From: Nematopogon swammerdamellus
Lineage: Eukaryota; Arthropoda; Insecta; Lepidoptera; Adelidae
Assembly (NCBI GenBank): GCA_946902875.1
Contig: OX336349.1
Location: 13,911,891 to 13,975,890 of the forward strand
Length of the DNA: 64,000 bases
Direction: 5' to 3'
Part shown: in pieces, positions 63,415-64,000 of the stretch
Layout of the letters: every line of letters starts with the position of its first letter
How positions within the stretch are numbered: the first letter of the stretch is position 1
The notes under the pieces: model-generated
Told to the model about the DNA's origin: nothing
Databases searched by the model: none
Seen by the model: the letters and a program-made list of their open reading frames with translations, nothing else
Position numbers and translations under genes: made by a program

Positions 63415-63900
63415 TTTAACCGACTTCCAAAAAAGGAGGAGGTTCTCATTTCGTCTGTATGTGTTTTTTTTTTTTTTTTTTTTTTGTATGTTTGTTACGC
63501 GATTTCTCCGTCAATTGAGGGCCGATTTAGAAAATTCTTTTTTTGTTAGTTAGGTCATACTTCCGAAGTGGTCCCATTTCAATTTTATCGAAATTGGTTC
63601 AGTGGTTTTCGAAAAATCAGCATAATACTATGGTGTGTGGTTACCTTCAGCAAAACTTGTGATGTGGTCGTTTTCGGCAATTTTCAGTTTGATAAATTAG
63701 TATGGTGTGTGGTTACCTTCAGCAAAACTTTTGTGATGTGGACTTATTCAGCAATTTGCAGTCTGACACATATGGCGAATAATTCTGTACCACTTCAATC
63801 GATTTCGATTATTCGATTTCGATTATTCTTTTTTATTTAATATTACTAAAAATAATGAAATAAAAACTGTTTTAAAAAATATTAAACCGATTTCCAAAAA
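63415..63900. repeat. Repeat with ACCGACTTCCAAAAAAGGAG start and internal duplication
   Basis: Begins TTTAACCGACTTCCAAAAAAGGAGGAGG, a sequence common in moth genomes (from memory), then a T-run. An internal block TATGGTGTGTGGTTACCTTC occurs twice, ~71 bp apart (63629 and 63700). A related AAACCGATTTCCAAAAAAC lies at 63883. Family unknown. Confidence 0.4.
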
Positions 63901-64000
63901 ACAAAAAAAAAAGAACTAAAAAGTATTAAATACCTAATATTTTGAAATTTTCTCTGTCCTGTTGAAATACATGAATCGATATACTAGTGATACATATTCG

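Overview
This is eukaryotic, AT-rich nuclear DNA made almost entirely of interspersed repeats. The repeat types point to a moth or butterfly, probably a noctuid-like moth: 5S/tRNA-headed SINEs that share a central domain, (GTCY)n-carrying MITEs, RTE fragments with (TGA)n tails, Helitron-like repeats ending in a hairpin plus CTAG, and an R4-type LINE. The species is inferred from repeat types only. I found no convincing host protein-coding gene, rRNA gene or functional tRNA gene. All long reading frames belong to three retroelements.

Layout. 1-5.5 kb: a MITE with a full-length RNase H-bearing LINE inserted at its right end (two ORFs, GAA-rich tail, 13-bp target duplication). 5.5-38 kb: a mosaic of short elements, including foldback and terminal-inverted-repeat MITEs, one with an 8-bp hAT-like target duplication. 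It also holds many copies of a 5S-like SINE, tRNA-headed SINEs, 3' ends of Jockey/CR1-like and RTE-type LINEs, Helitron-like pieces, (GTCY)n MITEs and an unclassified ~330-bp repeat. Between these lies unassigned AT-rich sequence. 38.8-50.2 kb: a complete Ty3/Gypsy-type LTR retrotransposon on the minus strand, with two 2,485-bp LTRs that differ at one base in my line-by-line comparison and an ATAT target duplication. It has gag, a canonical AAAAAAC gag-pol slippery site, and a pol frame broken just before the reverse transcriptase active site. 50-54 kb: more SINEs and (GTCY)n MITEs. 54.3-58.5 kb: an R4/Dong-like LINE with one long open frame (reverse transcriptase plus C-terminal restriction-like endonuclease). 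A 5'-truncated relative lies at 19.87-20.13 kb. 58.5-64 kb: RTE tails, a Helitron-like element, SINE fragments, another (GTCY)n MITE and a decayed Jockey-group reverse transcriptase.

How the parts relate. The LINEs and the LTR element could supply enzymes. The SINEs, MITEs, Helitron-like pieces and truncated LINE ends are non-autonomous or dead. Nested and abutting insertions are common (LINE in MITE, RTE tail fused to a SINE, head-to-head MITEs), so the window records successive insertions. The LTR element is the youngest datable event. The density of complete and truncated retroelements with no host gene would suit heterochromatin, a W chromosome or a large intergenic or intronic block, but the sequence alone does not decide between these.
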